DNA from: Promethearchaeia archaeon
Lineage (GTDB): Archaea; Asgardarchaeota; Lokiarchaeia; Sigyniarchaeales; SOKP01
Assembly: GCA_029856045.1 (NCBI GenBank)
Contig: JAHQWG010000039.1
Span: 1 to 64,000, forward strand
Reading direction: 5' to 3'
Length of the DNA stretch: 64,000 bases
Shown here: in pieces, positions 37,769 to 47,517 of the stretch
How the letters are laid out: every line of letters begins with the position of its first letter
Position numbering within the stretch: position 1 is the first letter of the stretch
The notes under the pieces: model-generated
Databases searched by the model: none
Seen by the model: the letters and a program-made list of their open reading frames with translations, nothing else
Told to the model about the DNA's origin: nothing
Position numbers and translations under genes: made by a program

Positions 37769-39079
37769 ATGTCGAGACGAGATATTGCTTGGTATGAAAA
37801 TCCTGAAATAAAAGGTTTATTTATCAAAGCAGCAAGCAATGCAATGCGTGGATACCATTCTCCCATAACAAGTCCCAAAACTACTTTTACTGGAACAAAC
37901 AGTTTAACTGATTTTATAAATCATTTAGGAGCATTTTTAAAGGATGGAGAAAAAAGGGTTTTGATAGTTGTTGATAAAGATTTGAGAAAGTTTGGAGAGA
38001 AGGTAGCTGAGCGATTGGCAACTTTAAAAGGCATTGATTCAAGGCTATTCGATAATGTTTTATCAGATGTTCCCAAATATACTGTTTCAGAAGGAGTAGA
38101 AATCTGTAAAGAATATGATCCAAAGGTAATTATATCTGTAGGAGGAGGTTCTGCTATTGATACCAGCAAAATGATTTTATTATATTATGAGAAACCGGAG
38201 ATTAATCTAAATAATTTAATGGCTCCAAGTTATTTAGGTCTTAGAAAAAAAGTATATTGGTTAGTTGCTATACCAACCACAAGTGGAACCGGAGCCGAAA
38301 CTACTTTTATTGCGGTTGTATCCGATACAGATCGAGACCCGCCAAAAAAGACTGAAGTTGTATTATATGAACTTTGTCCGGATTTCGCCGTATTAGTTCC
38401 TGAATTTGTAAAAACTATGCCTCCATACTTAACTATGGGGACAGGAATGGATGCTTTAGCACACGCTATGGGGAGTTATGTCTTAACAATGAGTACGGAT
38501 TTTTCAGATATGTGTAATTTAAAGGCCATTGAATTAATATTAAAATATCTTCCACGTTCTGTGAAAAGAGGAAATGATATGGAGGCACGAGAGAAAATGC
38601 AGTTAGCCGCTTATATCGCAGGATTGGGGTTTGGAAATGTTTCTGGTGGAATTGAACATTCAATGGGTCATTCATTTGGGGCTTTGTTTCACGTGCACCA
38701 TGGGGTATGTGTTGGACTATTTCTATGTGCTTCAATTGCATATCAATCGAAGGTAACAAATCGCTTTTTGGACTTAGCGAGGTTATTTAGCGTTAATACA
38801 GAAGGAAGAAAGCGTAATGAGATATTAAAAGAATTATTAGAAAAATTAAGAGAGTTCATGAGGTCGGCAAAGTGCCCTATTTCTATAAGAGAACTTGAAC
38901 AGCCAAAAATTTCCAAGGAAGATTATTTAGCCAATATTGATCAAATGGTTGAATTTGCATTCAATGATTATTGCACCTTATCTTCCTCACGTAAGATTGA
39001 TCCTCCTCAATATAGAAAGATTTTTCTTATGTCATATGAAAACAAAATAGAAGATTTAATGGATTTATATTATAAATAG
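37769..39079 (+). CDS. Iron-containing alcohol dehydrogenase
   Basis: 436 residues of the Fe-ADH family. NAD-binding shows as SVGGGSAIDTSKM and IPTTSGTGAETT. Metal ligands are the Asp and His of GMDALAHAMG and the His residues of GGIEHSMGHSFGALFHVHHG. It interconverts alcohols and aldehydes. It sits 17 bases upstream of the second AOR gene, so the pair can carry alcohol through aldehyde to acid with NADH and ferredoxin (or the reverse), which is the clearest two-gene pathway in this part. Confidence 0.92.
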   Translation: MSRRDIAWYENPEIKGLFIKAASNAMRGYHSPITSPKTTFTGTNSLTDFINHLGAFLKDGEKRVLIVVDKDLRKFGEKVAERLATLKGIDSRLFDNVLSDVPKYTVSEGVEICKEYDPKVIISVGGGSAIDTSKMILLYYEKPEINLNNLMAPSYLGLRKKVYWLVAIPTTSGTGAETTFIAVVSDTDRDPPKKTEVVLYELCPDFAVLVPEFVKTMPPYLTMGTGMDALAHAMGSYVLTMSTDFSDMCNLKAIELILKYLPRSVKRGNDMEAREKMQLAAYIAGLGFGNVSGGIEHSMGHSFGALFHVHHGVCVGLFLCASIAYQSKVTNRFLDLARLFSVNTEGRKRNEILKELLEKLREFMRSAKCPISIRELEQPKISKEDYLANIDQMVEFAFNDYCTLSSSRKIDPPQYRKIFLMSYENKIEDLMDLYYK

Positions 39080-39096
39080 AGAGGAGATGATAACAA

Positions 39097-40953
39097 ATGA
39101 CACAATTATTTGGATATAATGGAAAAATTGCATATATAGACTTAAGCAATCAGAAGGTTGATATTAAAGATCTTGATCCTCAAATTGCAGAAAAGTATAT
39201 TGGTGGAGTGGGTTTATCAGTAAAACTGACTTATGATCTCCTTACGGATAAAGATTATGAAATATTAAAATCAGATCCGTTTGCTGGTATTAACCCACTG
39301 ATTTTTGCAACTGGACCTCTAACAGGAACTGCTACACCTTCTAGCAGCAGATATTCAGTAACGGGGATATCTCCTTTAACGGGAATTTGGGGCGAAGCAA
39401 CGTCGGGGGGATTTTTCCCAATAGCGCTAAAAAGATGTGGTTTTGATGCAATTATTATAACTGGTAATGCTGATAAGCCTTTATATTTGTTTATAAATGA
39501 TGGTATCATTGAATTTAAAGACGCAAAAAATGTATGGGGCAAAAATACAAGGGAAACAATAGAATTAATTAAAAAAGAAATTAATGATGATAAGATTCGT
39601 CTTGCATGTATCGGAAAAGCTGGTGAAAACTTGGTAAAATATGCAGCGGTAATAAATGATGAGGGAAGGGCAGCGGGAAGATGTGGTCTCGGAGCTTTAA
39701 TGGGAAAAAAGAAATTAAAAGCGCTCATTGTTAAAGGAAAAAAAACCATAGAATATTATAGTAAAGATGAATTAATATCTAAAGGCAAAGCCTCATTAAG
39801 AAATATACATAATTCTTTTGCAGTTAATTTCTTTAGTCATTATGGCACATTAATATATTCTGATATGGGAATGGTTCTTGGGGATATTCCGGCAAATTAT
39901 TTCACAAATACGGAATTTGTTGCTGAAAACTTAACAGGACGGGCACTAAAAGAACAATACCCCGTTTTGAAATATGCATGTGCGGGATGTACAATAGGTT
40001 GTGGAAGAATAACAATTACAGAAGTAAACGGTGAAGAAATCGAAGTTCATGGACCAGAATATGAAACAATGGCAGCTTTTGGTCCAATGTGCGGAATCTT
40101 AGATTTTAATCCGATAATTAGGGCAAATCACATTTGCAATCTTGAAGGAGTAGATGTAATATCTGGTGGTGTTTCGATATCATTTTTAATTTATCTTGTT
40201 GAAAATAAAATCGCTTTGGATGAAATTAAAAAAAAATTATCGGATATTAACTTGGAGGAAATAAAATGGGGTAATGACAAAGTTGTACTAAAGTTATTAG
40301 ATAAAATTATTAAAAGGGAAGGAATTGGAGATGTTTTAGCAGATGGTGTCCGTATTATGGCGAAAAAATTGGGAGTAGATCCTGGTTTAGCTGCTCATGT
40401 TAAGGGTTTAGAAATTCCAATGCACGACCCTAGAGCATATGCAGGTCAAGCTCTTACATATTTGACATGTTGCACAGGAGCTAATCACAATAAAGGTGAT
40501 TTCTATAATATCGATGGAGATGCCGCATCATACCCTAAAATGAGAAAAGGTGATCGATTTGATATTAATGGTAGAGAAGCATCAGTTATGGCATATCAAG
40601 ATTTAACCAATATATATGATTCCAGTGTAATTTGTAATTTCACTCATGTAAATATTTCCACTATGTGTCAATTATTAAAAGCAACAACTGGCTTTGAATC
40701 CCTTGGGAAAAAGAAATTATTCATGAAAGCAGGGGAAAGAGGTTCAAATATAAAAAGATTGATTTCATGCAAATTAGGAATAACAAAAAAAGATGATGCC
40801 CTACCAGAAATTGTCACCAGAGTATTAGAGAGTGGTGGTACAGCTGGATTTAAATTGAATTTATCAGAAAATTTGAAAGAATTTTATAAAATAAGGGATT
40901 GGGATGATAATGGTGTCCCAACGAATGAAAAATTAGATGAATTGGAAATCTAA
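39097..40953 (+). CDS. Aldehyde:ferredoxin oxidoreductase family (tungsten), copy 2
   Basis: 618 residues, homologous to the AOR at 27332 but clearly divergent. It has GYNGKIAYIDLSNQKVDI at the start, DEGRAAGRCGLGALMGKKK, and [4Fe-4S] cysteines CAGCTIGCG. It forms an operon with the Fe-ADH just upstream (gap 17 bases, with GAGGAGATGAT acting as SD region). Function as for copy 1, with an alcohol-derived aldehyde as the likely substrate. Confidence 0.92.
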   Translation: MTQLFGYNGKIAYIDLSNQKVDIKDLDPQIAEKYIGGVGLSVKLTYDLLTDKDYEILKSDPFAGINPLIFATGPLTGTATPSSSRYSVTGISPLTGIWGEATSGGFFPIALKRCGFDAIIITGNADKPLYLFINDGIIEFKDAKNVWGKNTRETIELIKKEINDDKIRLACIGKAGENLVKYAAVINDEGRAAGRCGLGALMGKKKLKALIVKGKKTIEYYSKDELISKGKASLRNIHNSFAVNFFSHYGTLIYSDMGMVLGDIPANYFTNTEFVAENLTGRALKEQYPVLKYACAGCTIGCGRITITEVNGEEIEVHGPEYETMAAFGPMCGILDFNPIIRANHICNLEGVDVISGGVSISFLIYLVENKIALDEIKKKLSDINLEEIKWGNDKVVLKLLDKIIKREGIGDVLADGVRIMAKKLGVDPGLAAHVKGLEIPMHDPRAYAGQALTYLTCCTGANHNKGDFYNIDGDAASYPKMRKGDRFDINGREASVMAYQDLTNIYDSSVICNFTHVNISTMCQLLKATTGFESLGKKKLFMKAGERGSNIKRLISCKLGITKKDDALPEIVTRVLESGGTAGFKLNLSENLKEFYKIRDWDDNGVPTNEKLDELEI

Positions 40954-40964
40954 ATTAACCTTAA

Positions 40965-40975
40965 TTTTTTTTTTT
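40965..40975 (+). terminator. T11 tract after the Fe-ADH/AOR operon
   Basis: Eleven consecutive T residues begin 12 bases after the stop codon at 40953. It is a good candidate oligo-T terminator for the plus-strand operon before the convergent gene at 41029. Confidence 0.5.
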
Positions 40976-41028
40976 CTATATTTTTCTGTAAAAAAGAATC
41001 TCTATTTACGATTCGATTTTTCTTTCAA

Positions 41029-41253
41029 TTATAATACTTTAAAAAATTGGTCCAATCGTTCCTTACTTTGATATTTAATAAGTTTTCTTAATGATTTTTT
41101 ATCTATACTATCAGTTGCTAACAGAAAAGTCTTAAATTCTCCATCTTGCTCAAAGTTAGCAATTATTTCTATGGTTTTATCTTCTTCTATTTTTACACTC
41201 TCTATCGTATTAAAATCATATATTTGTCCAGATTTTAATTTAATTTCCACCAT
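41029..41253 (-). CDS. Small hypothetical protein
   Basis: 74 residues, no recognised family. Alternating short strands at the N-terminus (MVEIKLKSGQIYDF, IESVKIEEDKTIEI) suggest a small beta-barrel or SH3-like fold, and the tail is helical (SLRKLIKYQSKERLDQFFKV). It lies just downstream of the thermosome gene on the same strand but is separated from it by an A/T-rich terminator-like tract. Confidence 0.5.
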   Translation of the reverse strand: MVEIKLKSGQIYDFNTIESVKIEEDKTIEIIANFEQDGEFKTFLLATDSIDKKSLRKLIKYQSKERLDQFFKVL

Positions 41254-41360
41254 TTTTTAAAACCATTTCACTTAGATGTGCTACCTTGTGAAGTAATTAT
41301 TACTTCAAATAAAGATAAAATCAATTTATTTTAATATAGAATTGATTTTAAAATTTTGTT

Positions 41361-41385
41361 AAAAAAAAATAAAAAAAATAAAAAA
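41361..41385 (-). terminator. Oligo-T tract (minus strand) downstream of the thermosome
   Basis: On the plus strand three A runs of nine, eight and six are separated by single T residues. On the minus strand they are T runs that begin about 10 bases after the thermosome stop, as expected for an archaeal terminator. Confidence 0.5.
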
Positions 41386-41394
41386 TCAATAAAT

Positions 41395-43077
41395 TTACAT
41401 CATTCCAGGAGGCATTCCTCCCATTCCACCCATTCCACCCATTCCACCCATTCCTCCCATTCCTCCCATTCCACCTGGAGGCATTGGGGGCATAGCAGAT
41501 TTTGAGCCGGCTATTATATCGTCAATACGCAGGATAAGGCTTGCTGCTTCATAAGCAGATTTTATTGCTTGCTTTTTGACAACGGTTGGTTCGATAACAT
41601 TTAAAATCATCATATTTTTCTCGATTTTTCCCTTCTCCAGATTAATTCCCGCAAATTTATTTCCACTTTGATGAGCAGCTCTTAATTTAACCAAAATATC
41701 AATTTGATCAAGACCTCCATTTTCAGCAAGTGTAGTCGCAATAATATCTAAACTATCAGCAAATACCTCAACAGCTAATTGTTCTCTTCCTCCAAGAGTG
41801 GATGCAAATTTTCTTAATTGAATAGCAGTCTCTATTTCTGGAGCACCTCCACCGCCAACAATATTCTCATCTTCGATAACATCTTTAACTACGCTCAAGG
41901 CATCATGTATCGCACGTTCTGCTTCATCTACTATTAATTCTGTTCCACCACGGATTAAAATCACTACTGCTTTAGGATCTTTACATTTTTCTACAAAAAT
42001 CCAAGAATCTTTCATAATTTTTCTCTCTTCTACTAATCCCGCATAACCAAGTTTATCTTTGTGTAAATCATTAAAATTTGTGAAAATCATACCACCTGTT
42101 GCTTTGGAAAGCTTTTCTAAGTCAGATTTCTTGACTCTTCTTACAGCCAATACTCCTGCTTTAGCCAGAAAATGCTGAGCCATGTCGTCAATACCTTTCT
42201 GACAAATTACTACATTTGCACCAGTATTGATAACGTTATCCACCATATTTCGAATCATATTTTCCTCCTGATCAAGATATGCCTGTATCTGCTCTGGACT
42301 AGTGATCTGCAACTTACTATCAAATTCTGTTTTTGTAATCTCTATTGCAGATTGAAGCAATAAAATTTTAGCGTCTTCAACGATCTTTGGCATACCAGGA
42401 TTAACAACTTCTTTATCCAAGATAATGCCTTTAATTAATGTTGTTTCATCTATGCTTTCACCTTCCTTTTTCTGAATTTGAACCTTATCTAAATCTGCTC
42501 TCCATTCTCCATTTACTTGCTCCGCAACAGAGATCATGGCTTCTACACAGATATCAGAGAGTAAATCTCTTGATTCTGCAACCAATTTAGAAGACATGGA
42601 AGTCATTGCTATTTTCTTAAGTATATCCTTATTTTCTATAGTTGCTTTTTCAGACATATTATCCAAAATTTCTAAACCTTTATCAGCGGCTTTTCTGAAA
42701 CCTTCAGCAATTATTGTTGGGTGTATCTTTTGCTCTAATAATTTTTGAGAGCGTTTTAACAATTCACCAGCGAGTATTACTGCAGTAGTTGTTCCATCTC
42801 CAACCTCAGAATCTTGTGTTTTGCTCACTTCCACCATCATTTTTGCTGCTGGGTGCTGTACATCAATTTCCTTAAGAATTGTGGCGCCATCGTTGGTGAT
42901 TACAATATCGCCAAATTGGTCCACTAACATCTTATCCATGCCTTTAGGTCCAAGGCTAGTTCGAACAGCTTCAGCAATCGTGATTGCAGCCATTATGTTA
43001 TTACTTTGTGCGTCTTTACCCTTAGTTCTTTCAGTTCCTTCTTTTAAGATCAGAACTGGTTGACCACCTAGTTGCAC
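41395..43077 (-). CDS. Thermosome subunit (group II chaperonin)
   Basis: 560 residues. Family hallmarks include [34 protein letters not shown], the ATPase motif [17 protein letters not shown], and a C-terminal tail of repeated GGM units ending PPGMM that lines the folding chamber. It assembles as a double ring and folds cytosolic proteins with ATP and a built-in lid. The start is GTG at 43077; the frame upstream closes after three codons. It has its own promoter with TTTAAATA on the minus strand. Confidence 0.97.
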   Translation of the reverse strand: MQLGGQPVLILKEGTERTKGKDAQSNNIMAAITIAEAVRTSLGPKGMDKMLVDQFGDIVITNDGATILKEIDVQHPAAKMMVEVSKTQDSEVGDGTTTAVILAGELLKRSQKLLEQKIHPTIIAEGFRKAADKGLEILDNMSEKATIENKDILKKIAMTSMSSKLVAESRDLLSDICVEAMISVAEQVNGEWRADLDKVQIQKKEGESIDETTLIKGIILDKEVVNPGMPKIVEDAKILLLQSAIEITKTEFDSKLQITSPEQIQAYLDQEENMIRNMVDNVINTGANVVICQKGIDDMAQHFLAKAGVLAVRRVKKSDLEKLSKATGGMIFTNFNDLHKDKLGYAGLVEERKIMKDSWIFVEKCKDPKAVVILIRGGTELIVDEAERAIHDALSVVKDVIEDENIVGGGGAPEIETAIQLRKFASTLGGREQLAVEVFADSLDIIATTLAENGGLDQIDILVKLRAAHQSGNKFAGINLEKGKIEKNMMILNVIEPTVVKKQAIKSAYEAASLILRIDDIIAGSKSAMPPMPPGGMGGMGGMGGMGGMGGMGGMPPGMM

Positions 43078-43124
43078 TTTTAAATTTCATCTCTTCCTTT
43101 TAAATTTCAAAATTTTTTTAATAC

Positions 43125-43132
43125 TATTTAAA
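43125..43132 (-). promoter_or_regulatory. TATA box for the thermosome gene
   Basis: Read on the minus strand this is TTTAAATA, 48 bases upstream of the GTG start. The spacing allows a start of transcription about 25 bases downstream and a short leader. Confidence 0.4.
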
Positions 43133-43217
43133 TGATCTCAATGTCATATAGATTTTAAATTTTTCTCTATTTTAACCAAGAAATATTTAATTTCAAGAGA
43201 ACAAAAATTTAAAGAAG

Positions 43218-43385
43218 TTATTTTGAACGTTCTCTTCTTTTTGGCCGTAGATCCTTACTCCGGCATACTCTACACTTTACGGCTTTAATTGGATTATGCG
43301 CTCCACATTTTCTACATATTGAATGTTTGGCTAATAAATGATATGCGGCAATCTTCCTCTTAAGTGGATCATCGATGGGAGCCAT
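43218..43385 (-). CDS. rpl40e: Ribosomal protein L40e (eL40)
   Basis: 55 residues. Four cysteines form a zinc-finger: CRKCGAHNP and CRVCRSKDLRPKRRE. The CRKC, RxCRxC and LRPK(K/R) pattern is that of archaeal L40e and of the ribosomal part of eukaryotic ubiquitin-L40 fusions; no ubiquitin is fused here. The start is ATG 43385 (MAPIDDPLKRK). It is divergent from the L38e-led run, so two small ribosomal genes lie head to head over a 203-base intergenic space. Confidence 0.93.
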   Translation of the reverse strand: MAPIDDPLKRKIAAYHLLAKHSICRKCGAHNPIKAVKCRVCRSKDLRPKRRERSK

Positions 43386-43588
43386 TTTTGAGCACTGTTT
43401 TGAAATTAATATAAAAAATTTTAGATACTTTCAAAGATACTTAATAATCTATAAAATTTTCGAAATTTTCTATTTAGTCTTAAGGTAAATCAAAAATTTA
43501 ATATTTGATTTTTCTTTCATTTGATTATAATAGAGATAAATTGAGATTAATAGTAGAAAAATACGAGAACCGAAAAGCCGAAAAGCAA

Positions 43589-43783
43589 ATGCCTAAAGAA
43601 ATTATCGATGAAAATCAATTCATAGAATTAAGTAAAATTGCTATTCATTGTAGAGTAAAGCGTGGGAAAGAAGATGTTAAATTAAAATTGAGAACTAAGA
43701 AGTATTTATATACTTACAAAACAGATATTAAAACTGCAGATGATCTGATAAATAAAATTGATTGTTCAATTATAGAATTGTGA
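43589..43783 (+). CDS. rpl38e: Ribosomal protein L38e (eL38)
   Basis: 64 residues starting MPKEIIDENQFIELSK, with KEDVKLKLRTKKYLYTYKT corresponding to the KDNVKFKVRCSRYLYTL block of eukaryotic L38. Start ATG 43589 was chosen by this alignment; the frame is open from further upstream but would add a non-homologous 28 residues. L38e is universal in eukaryotes and found in only part of the archaea, including Asgard and some Crenarchaeota. It heads a run with a NusA-like gene, Pth2 and TruD. Confidence 0.92.
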   Translation: MPKEIIDENQFIELSKIAIHCRVKRGKEDVKLKLRTKKYLYTYKTDIKTADDLINKIDCSIIEL

Positions 43784-43795
43784 AAGAATGTATAA

Positions 43796-43800
43796 AAGGT
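43796..43800 (+). promoter_or_regulatory. Shine-Dalgarno-like sequence before the NusA-like gene
   Basis: AAGGT ends 8 bases before ATT 43809. No ATG, GTG or TTG is available at the conserved N-terminus of the downstream frame, so this is the likely ribosome-binding site for an AUU start. Confidence 0.4.
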
Positions 43801-43808
43801 AAAAGAAA

Positions 43809-44312
43809 ATTTTAGATTTACCGGCAGATAAAACATGCATTAAATCGTCATTTTTATGTTCAAATTGTAAGCGAAAGTTAGAAAATAATGAGATATCTCA
43901 GTTTGATTTAGATATCGCAAGAGATCTTTTAGAAATAGAAGCTAAATACCCCTCATTAGAAAAGGCTTCTTTATATAGGACTATTGATTTTGGAGATGCT
44001 GTGATTTTTATTGTAGGAAAGGGAGATAAACTTAGATATAACACGGAGATTTTAAAAATTCTGAGAAAGAAATATAACGTTACATATATAATTTTAGTTG
44101 AAAAAACAAAAAAAATTAGACAAATTGTAGAGAGTTTAATCTCTCCGGGTAAATTGATTGGGTTAAATGAAATTTTTGTGCCTACGGGAGATGTTGAGTA
44201 TAAAGCAATGATTAGTAAGATTGATAAAGACAAAATTCTTTTTACCAAAGATGAGCTTGAAGAGCTTATTGAGGAGATATCTACTCAAATTATAAGAATT
44301 AGTTTTGAATAA
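43809..44312 (+). CDS. Archaeal conserved zinc-knuckle protein, NusA-like family, apparent AUU start
   Basis: About 167 residues. The N-terminus ([20 protein letters not shown]) has the ICxKSxxLCxxC signature of a conserved archaeal family often annotated as NusA-like transcription elongation protein. [21 protein letters not shown] follows. Later [20 protein letters not shown] and [22 protein letters not shown] resemble KH-type strands and helices. The frame opens after a stop at 43800-43802, and no ATG/GTG/TTG occurs before GTG 44001, which would delete the cysteine block. ATT 43809 with an SD 8 bases upstream is the best start. It is likely co-transcribed with rpl38e and pth2. The family name is from memory and less sure than the gene itself. 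Confidence 0.7.
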   Translation: MLDLPADKTCIKSSFLCSNCKRKLENNEISQFDLDIARDLLEIEAKYPSLEKASLYRTIDFGDAVIFIVGKGDKLRYNTEILKILRKKYNVTYIILVEKTKKIRQIVESLISPGKLIGLNEIFVPTGDVEYKAMISKIDKDKILFTKDELEELIEEISTQIIRISFE

Positions 44313-44364
44313 AAAGATAATTTTTCTTTTTATTGATTGTTTCACTATATATAGAGGATTTCAT

Positions 44365-44727
44365 ATGGTTGCAATTGAATATAAACAAGTTATTTTAGTA
44401 AGGACAGATCTTGGAATGAGTGCAGGAAAGAAGTGTGTTCAATCCTGCCATGCAAGTGTTAGCTCGTCAGATTTAGTTAGAAAACGAGATAAAATAGTTT
44501 GGAAGCAGTGGATTAATCAAGGTCAAAAGAAAATTGTATTAAAAATTAAAACTTTAGAAGAGTTATTATCAATTTATCATAGAGTTTTAAAAGAAAAAAT
44601 ACTATGTTTTTTAGTTCAAGATGCTGGTTTAACTCAATTGGAACCTGGAACTATTACAGCCTTAGGTATTGGTCCGGCGAAATCAGATATATTAGATAAA
44701 ATTAGTGGAGAGCTTAAACTCTTATAA
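44365..44727 (+). CDS. pth2: Peptidyl-tRNA hydrolase type 2
   Basis: 120 residues from ATG 44365 ([23 protein letters not shown]), the family size; an upstream TTG-like start would add a non-homologous hydrophobic 20 residues. The motifs [11 protein letters not shown] and [20 protein letters not shown] match Pth2, which releases tRNA from peptidyl-tRNA that has fallen off ribosomes. An AGAGG SD lies 7 bases upstream of the chosen start. It is 8 bases ahead of truD. Confidence 0.93.
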   Translation: MVAIEYKQVILVRTDLGMSAGKKCVQSCHASVSSSDLVRKRDKIVWKQWINQGQKKIVLKIKTLEELLSIYHRVLKEKILCFLVQDAGLTQLEPGTITALGIGPAKSDILDKISGELKLL

Positions 44728-44735
44728 CGATTAAA

Positions 44736-46085
44736 ATGGAAAAAATTCGACTTAGAGAAAATGAAAAATTCGTCGGAATCGAATATTATGGAACCATTGA
44801 GAGAGGAATAGGGGGTATTATTAAACATAAATTTAAGGATTTTATTGTTAGGGAGATTACACGAGAAAGAAAAATATTAGAAATAAGGGAAGATCGTCCA
44901 GAGGTAGTTTTCCTACCAACTGGTAATTATACTACTTTTAATGTTACCAAAATAAAACGAGACACATTAGAAGTATTAAATATTATTGCACATGAACTTG
45001 GTATTCCATCTGAGCAAATTTCTTATTCTGGGTTAAAAGACCATCGAGCGATTACTGTCCAACAAATGTCAGTTAAAGGTAATGTAATCGAGAAATTGAA
45101 AAAAATTAAAAAACAAAACATATTTATTAGAGAGATAAGGTCTACAAAACATCGCGTTAAAGTGGGAGACAATTGGGGGAATCACTTTTCAATTATAATT
45201 AGAAATATAGAAGATTATCAAAAATTAAGCAAGAATATTGAAGCAATTAATCAATTTTTAAATAAATATGGGTTCCCAAATTATTATGGCTTACAGAGAT
45301 TTGGAATCTATCGTCCAAATTCTCACCTTATTGGCAAATATATTTTACAAAAGAAATACAAGGAAGCTATAGAAGAATTTTTGATGAGAATTTATTCAAT
45401 TGAAGAGATAAAAAACATAGGTGGAAGGAAAGAAATTTCTGAGAGTATTGAACGACTGAATTCATTTGATGAAATCCCAAGAAAATTTGAATTTGAAAAA
45501 AATATCATTGATTACTTGGCTAAAAATGGAGAAGATTATTTTGGATGCTTAGTATCTATTTCTAAGGGTGTACTTAATTTAGTTATTAGTGCATATCAAT
45601 CTTATTTATTTAACACAGCTCTCTCTAAGAGAATTCAATTGGGTTATCCAAGATTTAAGCCTGTAAAAGGAGATTTAATTGGTATATTAGAGGATGAAAT
45701 GGGCCATCTAACTAAAATAAAGTATTTATACAATGGACATTTAAAAAAACCTTTAAAAAAGGCATTGAAAATTGATCGAGCAGCAATTATTTCCCCAATA
45801 ATAGGGTATGATTCGGAATTAAACCCCTCGCATTTAATGTCTAAAATCTATTTAAAAATATTGAAAGATGAAGCAATAATGAGAGATATTTTTAGCCTTC
45901 CGGAATTTCCAGCTTTAGATTTCCCCGGGACATATAGGCCCATATCTATAAAACCTAGGGGATTGAAAATTGTTAAAATCGATGATGATGATTTATTTCC
46001 TGGGAAAAAGAAAATGAGATTAGATTTTGACTTAAGAAAAGGTTCATATGCAACTTTATTATTGAGGGAATTCATGAAACAATAA
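44736..46085 (+). CDS. truD: tRNA pseudouridine(13) synthase TruD
   Basis: 449 residues. The catalytic Asp is in GLKDHRAITVQQMSVKG; the family motif NYYGLQRFG follows. It makes pseudouridine at position 13 of tRNAs. The archaeal form is longer than E. coli TruD, as seen here. It is close downstream of pth2 and upstream of aspS, giving a translation-linked run. Confidence 0.94.
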   Translation: MEKIRLRENEKFVGIEYYGTIERGIGGIIKHKFKDFIVREITRERKILEIREDRPEVVFLPTGNYTTFNVTKIKRDTLEVLNIIAHELGIPSEQISYSGLKDHRAITVQQMSVKGNVIEKLKKIKKQNIFIREIRSTKHRVKVGDNWGNHFSIIIRNIEDYQKLSKNIEAINQFLNKYGFPNYYGLQRFGIYRPNSHLIGKYILQKKYKEAIEEFLMRIYSIEEIKNIGGRKEISESIERLNSFDEIPRKFEFEKNIIDYLAKNGEDYFGCLVSISKGVLNLVISAYQSYLFNTALSKRIQLGYPRFKPVKGDLIGILEDEMGHLTKIKYLYNGHLKKPLKKALKIDRAAIISPIIGYDSELNPSHLMSKIYLKILKDEAIMRDIFSLPEFPALDFPGTYRPISIKPRGLKIVKIDDDDLFPGKKKMRLDFDLRKGSYATLLLREFMKQ

Positions 46086-46161
46086 ATTAATAAGATTATT
46101 TTGTTAAAGTTAAATATCACAATAGAAAAAATTTGAACTATATTAATAGGATTGATTAATT

Positions 46162-47484
46162 ATGTCTATGGATGAGATGGACGACTTTAGAAAAACTCAT
46201 TATACGAAAGATATAATTCCTGAGTTAATAGGAAAAGAAGTAATTCTTGGTGGATGGGTTCAAAATTATCGTGATTTAGGAGGACTGAAATTCATAATTT
46301 TACAGGATAAATTTGGCGAACGACAAATTACATTAAAGAAAGGCGTTGTTTCTAATGATCTTTTTGATATTAAAGTAGGATATCAATGGAATATAATGGT
46401 AAAAGGCATTGTTAAAGAATTTAAAAATGCACCTGGTGGAATAGAGATAATACCTTCCCAAATCAAGATTCTGAATAAAACTCCAGAAAAATTACCTATT
46501 GATATGACTGGAGAAACAGTTTCAGAATTGGATATTAGGTTAGATAACCGAGTTTTAGATTTAAGATCTAAGAAAAATCAAGCCATCTTTCGAATAAGGT
46601 CAGAAGTGATCAATTCAATAAGAGAGTTTCTTTTAAAAAATAATTTTACAGAAATTACAACACCAAAAATTATAGCTTCTGCAACGGAAGGTGGAACAGA
46701 ACTCTTTCCAATAATATATTTTGAGGAGGAGGCATTTTTATCTCAATCAGCTCAACTATATAAAGAACAATTATGTAGTGTTTTTGAGAACGTGTTTGAA
46801 ATAAGTCCTGCCTTCAGAGCCGAAAAAAGCCATACGAAACGTCATTTATGTGAGATTTTTACGTTAGATGTTGAAATGGCTTTTGCAAATATGCAAGATG
46901 TATTAAAATTACTTGAAGAAATGATTCAATTCATAATAAAAGACATTAGAGAAGTAAGATTGGATGATTTAAAATTTTTAAATATGGGAAAAAAAACAAT
47001 TGTTCCTAAAACACCGTTTCCAAGATATACGTATAAAGAGATAATTGAAAAAATTTCAAACGATTTTAATATAAATGTGGAATTCGGAGAAGATATCCCA
47101 ACTGAAGCTTATAGAAAATTAGGTGAAGTATTACCGGGTTATTATTATATTATTGATTGGCCAACATCGAGTAAGCCATTTTATATTTCACCCTATAAAG
47201 ATAAGCCGGAATTAACAGAATCATTCGATTTACAAAAAGGATATCTTGAACTCACATCTGGAGGAACGAGAGTTCATAATAAGGAATATTTAGAGAAAAG
47301 ATTAGAAGAAAAGGGTTTAAACCCCATATCTTTTGAATCTCATCTAAGAATGTTTGATTTTGGCATGCCACCTCATGCTGGGTTAGGGTTAGGTATTGAT
47401 AGATTAATTACTGTTCTCTGTGGACTTGAAGATATTAGAGAGGCTGTAATGTATCCAAGAACACCTGACCGATTAACTCCTTAA
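46162..47484 (+). CDS. aspS: Aspartyl-tRNA synthetase, archaeal type
   Basis: 440 residues, short archaeal/eukaryotic-type class II AspRS. The N-terminal OB fold recognises the anticodon ([19 protein letters not shown]). Catalytic motifs include [28 protein letters not shown], and motif 3 [13 protein letters not shown]. It charges tRNA-Asp and, in many archaea, also tRNA-Asn; which applies here is not decidable from this window. The start is ATG at 46162. Confidence 0.95.
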   Translation: MSMDEMDDFRKTHYTKDIIPELIGKEVILGGWVQNYRDLGGLKFIILQDKFGERQITLKKGVVSNDLFDIKVGYQWNIMVKGIVKEFKNAPGGIEIIPSQIKILNKTPEKLPIDMTGETVSELDIRLDNRVLDLRSKKNQAIFRIRSEVINSIREFLLKNNFTEITTPKIIASATEGGTELFPIIYFEEEAFLSQSAQLYKEQLCSVFENVFEISPAFRAEKSHTKRHLCEIFTLDVEMAFANMQDVLKLLEEMIQFIIKDIREVRLDDLKFLNMGKKTIVPKTPFPRYTYKEIIEKISNDFNINVEFGEDIPTEAYRKLGEVLPGYYYIIDWPTSSKPFYISPYKDKPELTESFDLQKGYLELTSGGTRVHNKEYLEKRLEEKGLNPISFESHLRMFDFGMPPHAGLGLGIDRLITVLCGLEDIREAVMYPRTPDRLTP

Positions 47485-47517
47485 AAAATTCTAAAAATTT
47501 TTTATAATTTGAGAAAA

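Noticed and set aside
39255..39749. 164-codon antisense ORF
   Set aside because: It lies wholly opposite the second AOR gene, whose frame is well supported; the antisense product shows no known motif.
43505..43783. L38e starting at ATT/ATG further upstream (92 residues)
   Set aside because: The extra 28 residues have no counterpart in L38e; MPKEI at 43589 matches the family start exactly.
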